Positions 29,943 to 32,611 of a DNA stretch of 32,611 nt are shown one piece after another. This DNA is from Verrucomicrobiales bacterium (lineage in GTDB: Bacteria; Verrucomicrobiota; Verrucomicrobiia; Verrucomicrobiales; DEV007): the NCBI GenBank assembly GCA_024638765.1, contig JAHEJT010000001.1, positions 1 to 32,611 of the forward strand, in the 5' to 3' direction. Numbering within the stretch: position 1 is the stretch's first letter; each line of letters opens with the position of its first letter. Position numbers and translations under genes: made by a program. The notes beneath the pieces are model-generated. The model did no database searches. It saw only the letters and a list, made by a program, of their open reading frames with translations, and was not told the origin of the DNA.

Positions 29943-31361
29943 TCAAAACTGAAAATAAATAAACGGATTGAATCCCTGGGTGAACATCATCATCACCCCC
30001 AGCGCCAGCAACAGGAGCCCCACGATCACTTTCCCGGCCGTCAATCGCACCAGGTAATCTCCCGCGCGCGGCAATCCCCAGGCCCAGAGCGCGCACAACC
30101 CGAAGTAAACCAGGTTGATCGGCCGCAGCACGAATGCCGACAATATCTCACCGGCCGGCTCTCCCCCGCCCAACCCGAACATGGCCCCGAGATACCCCGC
30201 CGCCACCTCGAAATTTTCCGCCCGGAAGAAGACCCAGGTGATCAGCACGATCACAAACGTCAACGCCATCCGCACCGGATCCGGTAACCGCGCGTAAAAG
30301 GAATCCTTCCCCATCAAGCGCTCCAGGGCCAGCATCCCGCCGTGGATACCGCCCCACACCACGAAGGTCCACTGGGCCCCGTGCCAGAGCCCGCCCAGGA
30401 GCATCACCACCATCAGGTTCACGTATGTGCGTCTCACACCCACCCGGTTTCCACCCAGCGGAATATAGAGGTAATCGCGCAGAAAACTCGACAGCGACAG
30501 ATGCCAGCGCCGCCAGAACTCGGTGATGCTTTTTGATTTGTATGGCGAATTGAAGTTTTCCGGGAATCGAAACCCGAACATCCGCCCCAACCCGATCGCC
30601 ATGTCGGAATACCCGGAGAAATCGAAATAAATCTGAAACGCGTAGGCAATTACCCCCAACCATGCCAACGACGGGGTCAAGACTCCCTCTCCCGCCCCGA
30701 AACAGGCATCCGCAATCGCGCCCATCGGATTTGCCAGGATGATCTTCTTGGCGAACCCGTAATTGAACCGGGTCATGCCGTAGACAAAACCCTCCAGGCT
30801 GTGACGACGGTCGACCAGCTGATCCGCAACGCTCCCATACCGGACAATCGGCCCCGCCACCAATTGCGGAAACATCGAGACGTAACACGCGAAATCAATG
30901 AACGACCGCGCCGGCTTCGCGTGCCCACGGTAAAGGTCGATGCTGTAACTCATCGATTGAAAAGTGTAAAACGAGATCCCCACCGGCAATAGGAAGTAAA
31001 GGGAACTCGGCGGCTGGAACTCGCCGAACCCCGCCTTGGCCCATAACTCGCTCGCGCTCGTCGCGAAGAACCAGAAGTACTTGAAGAACGCCAGGATCGT
31101 CAGGTTGGAGATCACCGAGATCGTCACGCCCCGTTTTCGTTGTCCCGGGGATGCGCCCGGCGCCGTGATCATCTTGCCGCAGGCGTAATCGATGATCGTC
31201 GATCCCAGCATCAGGAGCGTGTACCAGGGATTCCACCACCCGTAGAACACGTAACTCAACACCGTCAGCACCAAGTGCTTCAGAAAACGCGGGGACGCGT
31301 AATAAATCACCAGCGCCAGCCCGAGGAAGTAGAACAGGAAGATATGTGAACTGAATACCAC
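29943..31361 (-). CDS. MBOAT-family O-acyltransferase AlgI
   Basis: Polytopic inner-membrane protein that moves acetyl groups across the membrane for polysaccharide O-acetylation. The 472-residue protein begins MVFSSHIFLFYFLGLALV, has about ten hydrophobic segments, and carries the MBOAT signatures LPVGISFYTFQSMSYSIDLYRG, FDFSGYSDMAIGLGRMFGFRFPENFNSPY, the His-containing FWRRWHLSLSSFLRDYLYIPLGG (His 287) and the catalytic GGLWHGAQWT (His 327). Length fits AlgI (about 470-520). The start is a GTG at 31361, fixed by the conserved MVFSS beginning. It lies upstream of the AlgX-like gene on the same strand, so the two are probably one transcription unit. Confidence 0.93.
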   Translation of the reverse strand: MVFSSHIFLFYFLGLALVIYYASPRFLKHLVLTVLSYVFYGWWNPWYTLLMLGSTIIDYACGKMITAPGASPGQRKRGVTISVISNLTILAFFKYFWFFATSASELWAKAGFGEFQPPSSLYFLLPVGISFYTFQSMSYSIDLYRGHAKPARSFIDFACYVSMFPQLVAGPIVRYGSVADQLVDRRHSLEGFVYGMTRFNYGFAKKIILANPMGAIADACFGAGEGVLTPSLAWLGVIAYAFQIYFDFSGYSDMAIGLGRMFGFRFPENFNSPYKSKSITEFWRRWHLSLSSFLRDYLYIPLGGNRVGVRRTYVNLMVVMLLGGLWHGAQWTFVVWGGIHGGMLALERLMGKDSFYARLPDPVRMALTFVIVLITWVFFRAENFEVAAGYLGAMFGLGGGEPAGEILSAFVLRPINLVYFGLCALWAWGLPRAGDYLVRLTAGKVIVGLLLLALGVMMMFTQGFNPFIYFQF

Positions 31362-31368
31362 CGCCTAA

Positions 31369-31401
31369 CGGATGCCTCCCAGGCTCGGATGCCTCCCAGG
31401 C
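31369..31401. repeat. 17-bp tandem duplication upstream of AlgI
   Basis: CGGATGCCTCCCAGGC occurs twice with an offset of 17 bp in the 120-bp gap between the FAD oxidoreductase and AlgI genes. Nothing else is recognised in that gap. Confidence 0.8.
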
Positions 31402-31481
31402 CGCGAACCGCTCCCTTCATACCGCATCGACGCCGCTTCTTCAACCGCGAAGCCTCACCTTCGCCCGCAGGCATCCACCGC

Positions 31482-32540
31482 TCACATGTTCTTGAGCAAA
31501 TCCACCTCCTCTTCGATCTCCCCCGTCCCCACCAGAAACCCCGCCAGCTGGTCCGCAAAATACGGCGCATTCAAGACTCCCTTGGATCCCAGCCCGTTGA
31601 AAAACCCCAGCCACTCCGCCCCGGGATGCTGCCCCATCAAAACCCGGCTCTCCCGGATGATCGGTCGCACGGCCGCCGCATGACCCGTCACGCGATAGGC
31701 GGCCCCCGTCATACCGCGCAGACGCCCCTCGATCTCCCGCCTCGCCGCCGGCGTCGGCACCGTGTCGAGATGTTCCCATTCGTAAGTCGTCCCCGTCCGA
31801 AACAATCCTCCCCCTCTCGGCAACAGCCAGTTGCCCCGGTTCAAGATCCGGGTCTCCTCTTCCATCCCTTCCAACTCCACCTCGAGAATCTCGCCTTTGG
31901 CCGCTTTGAACGGCACCCAGTCGAAAAACCGGCTCCCGTGCGCGGCGAATCCCGTGCATAAAATGATCTTCCCACGCACGCGCAAGTCCCCGTAACGCGC
32001 GCCGCCCCCCGCCTCCGCCTGCACTTTTTCTTCGTCAAATTCCCCCGCTTTATACATCCCCTCGCGCATGAACCAGTTGCGCGACTCTCCGAGAAAGCGC
32101 TTCACATCCACGAAGCCGCAATTCTTCATTTCGAACCCGCCAAGCGGCGCGGTGATCCCGTCCGCCAATCCCAGGTCCTGCCCGCTGCGCGCCACATACT
32201 GCCCGAATCCCTCCCACTCTTTCTTCTTTTCCCATTTTTCCACCTCCGCCTGACACGAAAATATCCGCACGATGGGGGTCTCGAAAAAAAATCGCTCTCC
32301 CAGCCTCTCTTCGAGTTGCCGGTAAAAATCCCGCGCGCACGGCCAGAGCGTCTCGATCCTCCACGTCTTCGCCATCCTCTGCCCGGTGATCGGCGTCATG
32401 ATGCCGGCCGCCACCTTGGAAGAAGTCGCCGCTTCCTCCCGATCCAGAATCTGCACCGGCACCCCCCTCTCGAGAAGACGCCACCCCAGCACCGTCCCCG
32501 CCAGACCCTGGCCGATGATGAGGTAATCGGTAGATGTCAT
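31482..32540 (-). CDS. FAD-dependent oxidoreductase (DAO family)
   Basis: The 352-residue protein has the N-terminal dinucleotide-binding motif IIGQGLAGTVLGWRL (GxGxxG at residues 10-15), an acidic end of the second strand (ILDRE), a TSSKVAAGIMTPITGQR segment, and a C-terminal GFFNGLGSKGVLNAPYFADQLAGFL that closes the FAD site. This is the D-amino acid oxidase/glycine oxidase fold; the substrate is unknown, and a link to tRNA or thiamine modification cannot be shown here. The ATG at 32540 was preferred to an in-frame TTG two codons upstream. Bases 32547-32611 show no feature. It precedes the AlgI gene on the same strand with a 120-bp gap and need not be functionally linked. Confidence 0.85.
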   Translation of the reverse strand: MTSTDYLIIGQGLAGTVLGWRLLERGVPVQILDREEAATSSKVAAGIMTPITGQRMAKTWRIETLWPCARDFYRQLEERLGERFFFETPIVRIFSCQAEVEKWEKKKEWEGFGQYVARSGQDLGLADGITAPLGGFEMKNCGFVDVKRFLGESRNWFMREGMYKAGEFDEEKVQAEAGGGARYGDLRVRGKIILCTGFAAHGSRFFDWVPFKAAKGEILEVELEGMEEETRILNRGNWLLPRGGGLFRTGTTYEWEHLDTVPTPAARREIEGRLRGMTGAAYRVTGHAAAVRPIIRESRVLMGQHPGAEWLGFFNGLGSKGVLNAPYFADQLAGFLVGTGEIEEEVDLLKNM

Positions 32541-32611
32541 TTTCAAGCGGAGTCGTTAGTTGTTATCGAAAAGCGTTTGACAGACACGGAATGCATCGAC
32601 CGTTTTCCAAA

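Overview
The window looks like a chromosomal stretch of a GC-rich Gram-negative bacterium, most probably a member of the Verrucomicrobiota. The evidence is a type II secretion-like pseudopilin with the H-X9-DG signature, a PEP-CTERM sorting signal, a C-terminal calcium-loop module of the EYAL..DP kind, a 34-residue AURKAIP1/COX24-type basic peptide, a stand-alone OvoA-C-terminal-like methyltransferase, and many GTAG-headed palindromes. No rRNA, tRNA, prophage, classical insertion sequence or CRISPR array was seen.

Layout. 1-2.6 kb: secG with a duplicated 3' end, a 3'-truncated S41 protease-like gene and a ribokinase, all on the minus strand. 2.8-13.8 kb: recD2, an SDR oxidoreductase, an M29-peptidase-like protein, a four-helix-bundle gene, an ovothiol-type methyltransferase, a divergent outer-membrane protein/cytochrome c pair with a Fur-box-like palindrome, an M3 oligopeptidase, a rhodanese and a SufE-like protein. 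13.98-17.27 kb: a cobalamin riboswitch followed by a fused PEP-CTERM/surface protein gene and a pseudopilin gene. 17.4-21.7 kb: sulfate assimilation genes cysH-cysC-cysD-cysN on the minus strand, with a second four-helix-bundle gene wedged between cysD and cysN. 21.8-28 kb: transketolase, hisG, the COX24-like peptide, a TPR protein and fpg. 28.1-32.6 kb: an AlgX/AlgJ-like protein and the MBOAT acyltransferase AlgI (polysaccharide O-acetylation), preceded by an FAD oxidoreductase.

The strongest unexplained structure lies between and inside the genes. Many intergenic gaps hold short tandem arrays with a strict 7-bp phase but differing unit sequences (GAACACT, ACCTGAC, ATACCCG, ATCTTCC, AGTTATC, ACTCGAC and others). 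They often occur as inverted pairs around a segment. Two such pairs bracket the two four-helix-bundle genes, one pair is empty, and one pair brackets the truncated protease. Arrays also lie inside recD2, form the N-terminus of cysN and the 3' end of the S41 remnant, and sit just before several start codons. A second layer is made of GTAG-headed REP hairpins, several with GNRA-type loops and compensatory base-pair changes. One probable REP insertion lies in frame inside the M3 peptidase.

Functionally, the cys genes make sulfide-level sulfur available and the rhodanese and SufE-like protein would handle sulfane or persulfide sulfur. The B12-controlled genes look like a cell-surface cobalamin-capture locus. 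The AlgI/AlgX-like pair would acetylate an exported polysaccharide.
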